A stretch of 23,104 nucleotides of DNA from an uncultured Oscillospiraceae bacterium (GTDB taxonomy: Bacteria; Bacillota; Clostridia; Oscillospirales; Oscillospiraceae): assembly GCA_934615645.1 (NCBI GenBank), contig CAKTTR010000032.1:1-23104 (forward strand), written 5' to 3'. How positions within the stretch are numbered: the first letter of the stretch is position 1; each line of letters starts with the position of its first letter. The notes beneath the pieces were generated by a model. The model ran no database searches. It saw nothing but the letters and a program-made list of their open reading frames with translations, and was not told the origin of the DNA. Below are positions 1 through 5,644 of the stretch, piece by piece. Made by a program: the position numbers and the translations under genes.

Positions 1-1
1 G

Positions 2-868
2 TCCTACTTCGCCCAGGATACGGCGGAGGACGCAACGGACGAGGAGAAGACCGCTGCCGATGAAGCCGCCCTGGCCCAGGCCGAGGAGAAGGCAAAGGAA
101 ATGACGGAAGCCTGCAAGGGCGACGAGGCCGCCTTTGCCCAGTGGGCGCGGGATATCGTCCCCGAGACGAGCCAGGCAACCTACGCCGATGACGACGCCA
201 CGCTGACGACCGAGTCCAGCTACGACAACGCCTCCTCCTATGGCCGCGACTGGCTCTATGCCGACGACCGCCAGGCAGGCGATACGGCCTATTTTGAAGC
301 GGACGGAAACGGCTATTATGTCTATTACTTTATCGCCACTTCGGATAACGACTATGCAACAGTCAATGCCCGCCAGATTCTTGTCAGCGTCACGAACGAC
401 ACAGACTCCGACGGCGATGGCAAGAACGACACCATCTCTGACGAAGCCTGGCAGACCGCCAAGAACAAGGCTGACGAGCTGCTCCAGCAGTGGCGCGACG
501 GCGATGCGACGGAAGACAGCTTTGGTGAGCTGGCCAAGACGAGCTCTGCCGACAGCACCACCAGCACCAATGGCGGCCTGGTCGAGAACCTGTCCCACAA
601 CAACTTTGGCGATGAGCGCGACGCTTGGTGCTATGATACCCAGCGCAAGCCCGGTGACTGTGAGATCATCAAGACCGATTCCGGCTACGCCATCCTCTAC
701 TACGTCGGCCCCGGCGAAAACCGCCGCGCCAACCTGATCCGTACGGATCTGAAAAACGACGCCTATTCCTCCTGGTACGAGGGCTATCAGAGCAAGTACA
801 CCTATGAATTCGGCAGCGGCATGAAATATGTCAACACCGACATCACCCTGACCAGCAGCCAGTCTTAA
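2..868 (+). CDS. Parvulin-type peptidyl-prolyl isomerase / foldase, 5' truncated
   Basis: The reading frame is open from the window edge, so the N-terminus (signal peptide or lipobox) is missing; 288 residues are visible. The C-terminal half looks like a PpiC/rotamase domain: it begins near visible residue 122 with the motif NARQILVSV, continues through a helix ending in LLQQW, and contains the Gly-Gly turn (STNGGLVENL) and the late strand IIKTDSGYAILYYVG. This is the arrangement of PrsA/SurA-type extracytoplasmic foldases. The upstream part is acidic and rich in Ala, Glu and Lys, consistent with a helical chaperone module. An Asp-rich loop (TDSDGDGKND) sits inside the isomerase domain. Such proteins in Gram-positives act outside the membrane on exported proteins. 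Two hairpins follow the stop. Family confident, substrate unknown; the protein could also be called PrsA-like. Confidence 0.8.
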   Translation, partial: SYFAQDTAEDATDEEKTAADEAALAQAEEKAKEMTEACKGDEAAFAQWARDIVPETSQATYADDDATLTTESSYDNASSYGRDWLYADDRQAGDTAYFEADGNGYYVYYFIATSDNDYATVNARQILVSVTNDTDSDGDGKNDTISDEAWQTAKNKADELLQQWRDGDATEDSFGELAKTSSADSTTSTNGGLVENLSHNNFGDERDAWCYDTQRKPGDCEIIKTDSGYAILYYVGPGENRRANLIRTDLKNDAYSSWYEGYQSKYTYEFGSGMKYVNTDITLTSSQS

Positions 869-870
869 AG

Positions 871-927
871 AAGCGGGGCGCTTAGCGCCCCGCTTGAGCT
901 TGTCAAAAAAGTATTTTTGACAAGCTC
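871..927 (+). terminator. Two consecutive perfect hairpins after the foldase gene
   Basis: Just after the stop codon, 871-895 forms an 11-bp perfect stem (AAGCGGGGCGC, loop TTA). It is followed directly by a second perfect stem of 14 bp at 896-909/914-927 (GAGCTTGTCAAAAA, loop AGTA). The first has no U-tract directly after it; the T-run lies in the descending arm of the second. Termination is likely. The second hairpin also forms the left end of repeat copy A. Confidence 0.6.
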
Positions 928-1124
928 TCAAATGCGACCCGCTTCGCTGGGCTCGCATTTGAAGGGGCTTGCACCCTGCTGCGCGCATAATTTCTGCGCT
1001 TTCAGCGCAGAAATTCCACACTTGCAGGGCGAAATGTATTTTCCCCGACGTACACGCCGCCGGAGAAAATAATTTTGACTTTATTTGCGCCTGCGGGCGC
1101 AAACTCTGCGAGGCTTTTTTGACA
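901..1124 (+). repeat. Hairpin-rich interspersed repeat, copy A
   Basis: About 224 bases that recur at 1155-1529 (copy B) and, inverted, at 22879-23104 (copy C). In order: end motif TGTCAAAAA; hairpin 1 (TCAAATGCGA 928-937 with TCGCATTTGA 953-962); conserved linker TTGCACCCTGCTGCGCGCAT; hairpin 2 (990-1000 with 1004-1014); conserved TTGCAGGGCG; hairpin 3 (TATTTTC 1037-1043 with GAAAATA 1065-1071); hairpin 4 (TTTGCGCC 1084-1091 with GGCGCAAA 1096-1103); and CTCTGCGAGGCTTTTTTGA. It starts with TGTCAAAAA and ends with TTTTTGACA, short inverted ends as in MITEs. No open frame is plausible in it. I recognise no named family. A further hairpin (GGGCGC TTA GCGCCC, 1135-1149) separates it from copy B. 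Confidence 0.75.
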
Positions 1125-1296
1125 GTCTGAAGCAGGGCGCTTAGCGCCCCGATTTCAAACGAGACTCCCCTGTATAAGTTTGAGTGACAAAATCAAAGAT
1201 TTTGACTCTCACTTACCGCTTCGCTGGGCTCTCGTTTGAGGGGATTGCACCCTGCTGCGCGCATAATTTCCACGCCTTCGGCGTAGAAATCCCACA

Positions 1297-1361
1297 GCGC
1301 TGCATGGGTTCGATTTGACCAATTGTGCTGCGCAGAGCTTGCGCAATTGGAGTCTCACCCA
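1297..1361 (+). repeat. Small hairpin sub-element, insert 1 of copy B
   Basis: This 65-nt segment is absent from copies A and C at the equivalent point (between CACA and CTTGCAGG). It begins GCGCTGCATGGGTTCGA and ends AGTCTCACCCA. It can fold as one long stem: TGGGT/ACCCA, GATT/AGTC with one G-U pair, and CCAATTG/CAATTGG. It is closely related to insert 2 (1396-1455). Confidence 0.65.
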
Positions 1362-1395
1362 ACTTGCAGGGCGTAAAGAGTTTTTCCCGACGTAT

Positions 1396-1455
1396 GCGCT
1401 GCATGGGTTCGACTTAGCCAATCGCGCTGCGCTTGCGCTCTTGGAGTCTCACCCA
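1396..1455 (+). repeat. Small hairpin sub-element, insert 2 of copy B
   Basis: This 60-nt segment interrupts the loop of hairpin 3 in copy B, after CGACGTA. It shares GCGCTGCATGGGTTCGA and TTGGAGTCTCACCCA with insert 1 and folds with stems TGGGT/ACCCA, GACT/AGTC and CCAA/TTGG. The central part differs from insert 1 but stays pairable. Such small elements placed inside a larger repeat suggest secondary mobility. Confidence 0.65.
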
Positions 1456-1534
1456 CTTGCCGCCGGAAAAAACGGATTTAGAATTTATTTGCGCCGTGCG
1501 CGGCGCAAACTCTGCGAGGCTTTTTGACAGTTTG

Positions 1535-1562
1535 AGCGGGGCGCGGAAGGCGCCCCGCTTTT
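1535..1562 (+). terminator. GC hairpin with short T-run directly before tcdA
   Basis: The stem AGCGGGGCGC (1535-1544) pairs with GCGCCCCGCT (1550-1559), loop GGAAG, followed by TTTT. It closes repeat copy B, just as copy A is bounded by hairpins of the GGGCGC/GCGCCC type. It ends only about 20 bases before the tcdA start codon, leaving no room for a promoter between them. Confidence 0.55.
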
Positions 1563-1584
1563 GACAAAGAAAGGGGCAAGTACA

Positions 1585-2301
1585 ATGGAGCAATGGATCC
1601 GGGAAGAGATGCTGCTGGGGGCGGACGCGATGGCGCGGCTGGCAGGGAGCCATGTGGCGGTGTTCGGGATCGGCGGCGTCGGCAGCTTCTGCGCCGAGGC
1701 GTTGGCCCGGGGCGGCGTCGGGGAATTGACCCTGGTCGATCACGATACGGTGAGCCTTTCCAATTTAAACCGCCAGCTCTGCGCTCTGCATTCGACCTTG
1801 GGCCAGGGGAAGGCCGCCGTCATGGCCCGGCGCATCGCGGAGATCAACCCCGCCTGCCGGGTCCATGTGCTGGAAAAACTCTATTGCGAGCAGGAGAAGG
1901 CCACGTTTTTCACCAGCCAGTATGATTATATCGTTGACTGTATCGACATGGTCTCCAGCAAGCTCAGCCTGATCCAGGAGGCCATGGCCCGGGGCATCCC
2001 CATCCTCAGCGCCATGGGGACGGGCAATAAGCTGGACCCGACGAAATTCGTCATCACCGATCTTTCCAAGACGAACAGCTGCCATCTGGCCCGGGTCATG
2101 CGCCGGGAGCTGCGGGCCCGGGGCATCATGCACCACCGGGTGCTCTACAGCACGGAGCCCGTCCGCACGCCGCTGCCGCTGGAAGCGCCGCCGGAGGGCA
2201 AGCGCAGCCTGCCCGGCTCCGTCTCCTGGGTGCCCTCCTGCGCCGGTCTGATGCTGGCGGGCGATGTCATCTTGCACCTGGCAGGCCCCCTGCCGGAATA
2301 A
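1585..2301 (+). CDS. tcdA: tRNA threonylcarbamoyladenosine dehydratase (TcdA/CsdL family)
   Basis: 238 aa, an E1-like ThiF/MoeB-fold enzyme. TcdA uses ATP to cyclise t6A at position 37 of ANN-decoding tRNAs to ct6A, in the cytoplasm. The dinucleotide-binding loop GIGGVGS is at residues 28-34, acidic VDHDTV follows at 51-56, and the ATP-contacting NRQ is at 62-64. The segment VDCIDMVSSK and the C-terminal KRSLPGSVSWVPSCAGL are typical of this family, and length matches Gram-positive members. I chose ATG 1585 because AAAGGGG lies at a good distance upstream; an in-frame TTG at 1561 has no ribosome binding site and falls at the hairpin edge. No promoter is visible between the repeat hairpin (1535-1559) and the start, so transcription probably begins inside or before the repeat region. 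A related E1-like activating role cannot be excluded. Confidence 0.88.
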   Translation: MEQWIREEMLLGADAMARLAGSHVAVFGIGGVGSFCAEALARGGVGELTLVDHDTVSLSNLNRQLCALHSTLGQGKAAVMARRIAEINPACRVHVLEKLYCEQEKATFFTSQYDYIVDCIDMVSSKLSLIQEAMARGIPILSAMGTGNKLDPTKFVITDLSKTNSCHLARVMRRELRARGIMHHRVLYSTEPVRTPLPLEAPPEGKRSLPGSVSWVPSCAGLMLAGDVILHLAGPLPE

Positions 2302-2318
2302 AAATTGTAGGGAAAAAG

Positions 2319-2364
2319 CGAAAAAACGCCCAGAGCCCGGTTTTTGCCGGGCCCTGGGCGTTTT
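2319..2364. terminator. Bidirectional intrinsic terminator between tcdA and copA
   Basis: The stem CGCCCAG-GCCCGG pairs with CCGGGC-CTGGGCG across 2327-2360, with an A-run before it (2321-2326) and TTTT after it. It serves tcdA on the + strand and copA on the - strand. Confidence 0.85.
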
Positions 2365-2377
2365 GCGCCGTTATGCG

Positions 2378-2587
2378 TTATTCAATGCCGGTGACCTTGT
2401 AATCCTGGGCTTCGACGGCGCTCTTCAGCGTTTCGTTCTCCACCGGGGCATCCAGGGTAACGACAGCGGTGCCGGCCTCGTGGCTGACTTCGGCGGCGGA
2501 GACGCCCGGGAGGGCCTCCAGCGTCTTCTTGACCCGTGCCTCGCAGTGCTGGCACATCATGCCTTCAATCTTCATGGTTTTTGTCAT
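2378..2587 (-). other. copZ: Possible internal translation start giving free CopZ (69 aa)
   Basis: Inside copA and in the same frame, AAGGAG (minus strand, 2602-2597) lies 9 bases before ATG at 2587. Starting there would give a 69-residue protein with MxCxxC (GMMCQHC), the length and form of a free CopZ copper chaperone. The preceding linker looks like a former spacer that has become coding. The site is visible; use of the internal start is inference. Confidence 0.5.
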
Positions 2588-4894
2588 AACGCTTTGCTCC
2601 TTTGCATGTTTTTTATGATGGTGTTGTATTTTGCGGTCGTGGCGGCCGTTATACAGCTGGAACAGGTTCAGCCGCAGCGCGTTGGAGACGACGCAGAAGC
2701 TGGAAAGGCTCATGGCTGCGGCCCCGAACATCGGGTTGAGCTGCCAGCCCAGCAGTGGGATAAAGACGCCCGCCGCCAGGGGAATGCCGATGGTGTTGTA
2801 AAGAAACGCCCAGAAGAGGTTCTCGTGGATATTCCGCAGCGCCGCCCGGCTGAGCCGGATGGCCGCCGGGACATCGCTCAGGCGGCTCTTCATCAGAACG
2901 ACATCCGCCGCGTCGATGGCGACGTCCGTCCCCGCGCCGATGGCGATGCCGGTATCGGCCTGGGTCAGGGCCGGGGCATCGTTGATCCCGTCGCCGACCA
3001 TGGCCACCTGGCCCTGGCGCATCAGATCGCGGATGGCGGCCTGCTTGCCGTCGGGCAGGACCCCGGCGATGACCTCGTCGACCCCGGCCTGCTTGCCGAT
3101 GGCCCGGGCCGTCCGCTCGTTATCCCCGGTGAGCATGACGACGCGGATGCCCATATTCTGCAGCTGCCGGATGGCGTCGGGGCTGTCTTCCTTGATGACG
3201 TCGGCCACGGCGATCAGGCCCGCCAGCTTGCCGTCCAGGGAGAAGAACAGCGGCGTCTTGCCCTGCTCGGCGAGCTGGGCGGCAAGGCGCGTCGTTTTGT
3301 CGTCCAGCGGGGCAAATTTGCCGATGAAGGCGGCGTTGCCGCCCAGGGCCGGGCGGCCCCGGTATTGGGCCCGCAGGCCGTTGCCGGGCAGGATCTCGAA
3401 GTCTGTGACCTCCTCCGGCGGCAGCGCATCGCCCTGGGCCCGGACGGTAATGGCCTGGGCCAGGGGGTGTTCGCTCTTTTGCTCCAGGCTGCAGGCCAGC
3501 TGCAGCAGCTGCTGCTCTGTAAAGCCGGGCGCCGGGCAAAGGTCCGTCACCCGGGGCGCGCCGACGGTGATGGTGCCTGTCTTATCCAGGGCGACGATCT
3601 CCGTCTTCCCCGTGCGCTCCAGGGAGGCGGCGGTCTTAAACAAAATGCCGTGCTTGGCCCCGACGCCATTGCCGACCATGATGGCCACCGGCGTGGCAAG
3701 GCCCAGCGCACAGGGGCAGCTGATGACGAGCACAGAGATGCCCCGGGCCAGCGCGTAGCCGACGGCCTGGCCTGTCAGCAGCCAGATGACCGTCGTCACC
3801 GCCGCGATGGCGATGACCACCGGGACAAACACGCCGGAGACGCGATCTGCGACCTTTGCAATGGGCGCCTTTGTGGCCGCCGCGTCGCTGACCATCTGGA
3901 TGATCTGCGCCAGCGTCGTGTCCTCGCCGACGCGGCTGGCGCGGCAGCGCAGGAAGCCGGAGCGGTTGGCGGTCGCGGCGCTGACCAGGTCGCCAGGCCC
4001 CTTGTCCACCGGGATGCTCTCGCCGGTGAGGGCCGATTCATCCACAGCGCTGCCGCCCTCCAGGACGACGCCGTCCACCGGGATATGCTCGCCGGGGCGG
4101 ACGACAAATTCATCGCCCTGCTGGACCTGGGCAATAGGGACCTCCTGCTCTACGCCGTCCCGCACGACCGTCGCCGTCTTCGGCGCCAGCCGCATCAGGC
4201 TCTGCAGGGCGTCCGTCGTCTTGCCCTTGGAGCGGGCTTCCAGCATTTTCCCCACGGTGATAAGCGTCAGGATCATGGCGGCGGATTCAAAGTAGAATTC
4301 GTGCATCCCGTGCATGACGGCGTCCGCATCGCCCCGGAGCTGCGCGCCGGTCATGGCGAAGAGCACCGCCGTGCTGTAGCCAAAGGCCGCCGTTGCGCCC
4401 AGGGCCACCAGCGTGTCCATATTCGGCGCGCCCCGGAAGAGGCTCTGGAAGCCACTGACGAAAAAGCGCTGGTTGATGACCATCACCGCTGCTGTCAGCA
4501 GCAGCTCGATCAGCCCCATGGCGATATGATTTTCCGCCAAAAAGCTGGGCAGCGGCCAGCCCCACATGGTGTGGCCCATGGAGAGGTACATTAAAAGACT
4601 CAGAAAAATCAACGATGCCAGCAGCCGCCGCTTCAAAGCGGGCGTCTGCCGATCCGCCAGTGCGTCAGGCGCCGGGGCCGCCGATTGGGCGCCTGCGCCC
4701 TTTTGCGCCGCGCCATAGCCCGCCGCCTGGACGGCGGCAATGATGGCCGCACTGTCTGCCGTCCCCTCGACGCCCATGGAGTTTGTCAGCAGGCTGACGC
4801 TGCATTCCGTGACACCTGGGACCTTCCGCACAGCTTTTTCCACCCGGGCGCTGCAGGCGGCGCAGCTCATCCCGGTCACTTCATATTGTTGCAT
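2378..4894 (-). CDS. copA: Copper-exporting P1B-type ATPase with C-terminal CopZ-like domain
   Basis: 838 aa. This ATPase pumps Cu(I) out of the cytoplasm. The N-terminal heavy-metal domain has GMSCAAC (Cys11, Cys14). Hydrophobic helices begin near residue 90. The actuator motif TGES is at 290-293, the ion-site CPC at 393-395, the phosphorylated Asp437 in DKTG, SEHP in the nucleotide domain, and MVGDGINDAP before the last helices. The usual CopA ends near NALRLNLFQLY; here the frame continues through a His/Lys-rich linker (HDRKIQHHHKKH) into a second heavy-metal domain, MTKTMKIEGMMCQHC, residues 770-838. That domain has its own Shine-Dalgarno site and ATG inside the gene. The gene lies 40 bases downstream of csoR and shares its promoter. 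RBS AAAGGGGG precedes the start. Function confident; copper rather than silver is inferred from CsoR linkage. Confidence 0.93.
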   Translation of the reverse strand: MQQYEVTGMSCAACSARVEKAVRKVPGVTECSVSLLTNSMGVEGTADSAAIIAAVQAAGYGAAQKGAGAQSAAPAPDALADRQTPALKRRLLASLIFLSLLMYLSMGHTMWGWPLPSFLAENHIAMGLIELLLTAAVMVINQRFFVSGFQSLFRGAPNMDTLVALGATAAFGYSTAVLFAMTGAQLRGDADAVMHGMHEFYFESAAMILTLITVGKMLEARSKGKTTDALQSLMRLAPKTATVVRDGVEQEVPIAQVQQGDEFVVRPGEHIPVDGVVLEGGSAVDESALTGESIPVDKGPGDLVSAATANRSGFLRCRASRVGEDTTLAQIIQMVSDAAATKAPIAKVADRVSGVFVPVVIAIAAVTTVIWLLTGQAVGYALARGISVLVISCPCALGLATPVAIMVGNGVGAKHGILFKTAASLERTGKTEIVALDKTGTITVGAPRVTDLCPAPGFTEQQLLQLACSLEQKSEHPLAQAITVRAQGDALPPEEVTDFEILPGNGLRAQYRGRPALGGNAAFIGKFAPLDDKTTRLAAQLAEQGKTPLFFSLDGKLAGLIAVADVIKEDSPDAIRQLQNMGIRVVMLTGDNERTARAIGKQAGVDEVIAGVLPDGKQAAIRDLMRQGQVAMVGDGINDAPALTQADTGIAIGAGTDVAIDAADVVLMKSRLSDVPAAIRLSRAALRNIHENLFWAFLYNTIGIPLAAGVFIPLLGWQLNPMFGAAAMSLSSFCVVSNALRLNLFQLYNGRHDRKIQHHHKKHAKEQSVMTKTMKIEGMMCQHCEARVKKTLEALPGVSAAEVSHEAGTAVVTLDAPVENETLKSAVEAQDYKVTGIE

Positions 4895-4918
4895 CTTCTT
4901 GGTTTGCCCCCTTTGCGC

Positions 4919-4936
4919 AATCCGCCGCGGCGGATT
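4919..4936 (-). repeat. 18-bp perfect palindrome between csoR and copA
   Basis: AATCCGCCGCGGCGGATT is fully self-complementary and overlaps the last bases of csoR. It has no U-tract. It may tune copA expression relative to csoR by mRNA folding or stability. Confidence 0.5.
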
Positions 4937-5249
4937 ATTTCATTAGCTTCTGCAGTGTCGCCACCAGCTCGTCGATGACCTCGTCATCTCCGGCACGGAT
5001 ATCATGGGCGACGCAGGTACGGATATGGTTGGCCAGCAGATCCCGGTTAAAGGCGTTGATGGCGGCGTTGACCGCCGCGGACTGCACCAGGATATCCGTG
5101 CAGTAGGCGTCCTTTTCCACCATACCGCGGATGCCGCGGATCTGGCCCTCAATGCGGCTGAGCCGGTTGCACAGGCGCTTCCGCTCTGCCTCGGCCCGCT
5201 CCTTTGTCTTATGGCAGCAGCTGCCGGGCGCGGTTTCCGGTCTGTCCAT
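4935..5249 (-). CDS. csoR: Copper-sensing repressor CsoR
   Basis: 104 aa, all-helical CsoR/RcnR (DUF156) family. Apo-CsoR binds operator DNA and releases it when Cu(I) binds. The Cu(I) ligands of the family, Cys-His-Cys, are present as Cys50 (DAYCTDIL), His75 and Cys79 (NHIRTC). The signature RLSRIEGQIRGIRGMVE is at 29-45. The short N-terminal tail has an extra CCH (11-13). I chose ATG 5249 because GGAGGTG lies just upstream; the frame stays open further upstream but runs through the operator and promoter, so longer starts are false. It is the first gene of the csoR-copA operon. The two palindromes in its own promoter indicate autoregulation and copper-induced expression of both genes. The Cys-His-Cys ligand set favours copper over the Ni/Co or formaldehyde sensors of the family. 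Confidence 0.93.
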   Translation of the reverse strand: MDRPETAPGSCCHKTKERAEAERKRLCNRLSRIEGQIRGIRGMVEKDAYCTDILVQSAAVNAAINAFNRDLLANHIRTCVAHDIRAGDDEVIDELVATLQKLMK

Positions 5250-5266
5250 ACGATCACCTCCGGTCA

Positions 5267-5318
5267 AAATACCCCCATGGGGTATTTTGAGTATATACCC
5301 CCATGGGGTATTTGTCAA
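5267..5318 (-). promoter_or_regulatory. csoR-copA promoter with two CsoR-type operators
   Basis: On the minus strand, -35 TTGACA (5318-5313), a 17-bp spacer and -10 TATACT (5295-5290). The palindrome-like TACCCCCATGGGGTA occurs twice, at 5270-5284 and 5296-5310, 26 bp centre to centre. One copy fills the spacer between -35 and -10, the other lies at and after the transcription start. CsoR sites are known for G/C tracts flanking a TA-containing centre. Repressor bound here would block RNA polymerase directly. Confidence 0.88.
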
Positions 5319-5494
5319 GCGCCGCTGCATGGAATTATTTTTTTCGCTGCGGCGCAAACTATGCAAAAACCCAGCCAAAACCCCGGAAAATGAAAAAATA
5401 TGTGACATTTTGACTGGTTTTCTTGAAAATTTTGGGGGAGCATTACGAAAACTTAACAAATTCTTATTTTTTTGTAAATAATTTGGAATATCCT
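5319..5494. other. AT-rich spacer between copper and LTA-synthase promoters
   Basis: No gene is visible. A hairpin GCGCCGC (5319-5325)/GCGGCGC (5349-5355) lies at the csoR side. The stretch GCGGCGCAAACTATGC resembles the hairpin-4 tail of the interspersed repeat (GCGGCGCAAACTCTGC) and may be a decayed fragment. The rest is AT-rich with A- and T-runs, as expected upstream of a strong promoter. Confidence 0.4.
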
Positions 5495-5522
5495 TTGACT
5501 TTCGCGGAAATTATATTATAAT
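5495..5522 (+). promoter_or_regulatory. Sigma-A promoter of the LTA-synthase-like gene
   Basis: -35 TTGACT (5495-5500), 16-bp spacer, -10 TATAAT (5517-5522), preceded by AT-rich DNA. Predicted leader is about 115 nt. Confidence 0.75.
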
Positions 5523-5559
5523 TAGTCTCCGCAGACCCTTTCTGCCTGCGGGCGGGAAG

Positions 5560-5609
5560 ATTTTTCTTTTAAGAAAAATTCGGCACGGACGATTCGATCG
5601 TCCGTGCCG
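5560..5609 (-). terminator. Stem-loops in the leader; terminator-like on the minus strand
   Basis: 5581-5593/5597-5609 is a 13-bp perfect stem (CGGCACGGACGAT, loop TCG). Next to it, 5560-5568/5571-5579 pairs ATTTTTCTT with AAGAAAAAT. Read on the minus strand the GC stem is followed by AATTTTTCTT, the form of an intrinsic terminator, though no minus-strand gene lies upstream. On the + strand both stems lie in the leader of the LTA-synthase-like mRNA. Confidence 0.55.
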
Positions 5610-5644
5610 GAACGAACCATTGTAGTTCACGAGGAGGCAAGAAA

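Larger units (their letters stand above)
1155..1529 (+). repeat. Hairpin-rich interspersed repeat, copy B, with inserts
   Basis: This has the same module order as copy A: hairpin 1 stem TCAAACGAGA/TCTCGTTTGA (1155-1164/1230-1239), the TTGCACCCTGCTGCGCGCAT linker, hairpin 2 (1266-1290), TTGCAGGGCG, hairpin 3 (GTTTTT/AAAAAC), hairpin 4 (1488-1509), and CTCTGCGAGGCTTTTTGACA. It is longer because extra segments interrupt it. Within hairpin 1 there is a small hairpin CAAAATC-AAA-GATTTTG, and two related segments of 65 and 60 nt lie at 1297-1361 and 1396-1455. Stem sequences differ from copies A and C while pairing is kept. Confidence 0.72.

Noticed and set aside
1300..1320. GGTTCGA resembling a tRNA T-arm in the small insert elements
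   Set aside because: No acceptor, D or anticodon arm surrounds it, and its stem partners are different from a T-arm.
1209..1527. Small open frames in repeat copy B on both strands
   Set aside because: They follow palindromic hairpin sequence, have no ribosome binding sites, and are broken in copies A and C.
2264..4594. Very long open frame (776 codons) on the + strand opposite copA
   Set aside because: It is a mirror of GC-rich codon use in copA; the translation is Arg/Gly/Asp/His-rich with no known domain and no ribosome binding site.
5250..5459. Longer CsoR start upstream
   Set aside because: It would translate the operators and promoter; ATG 5249 with GGAGGTG is clear.
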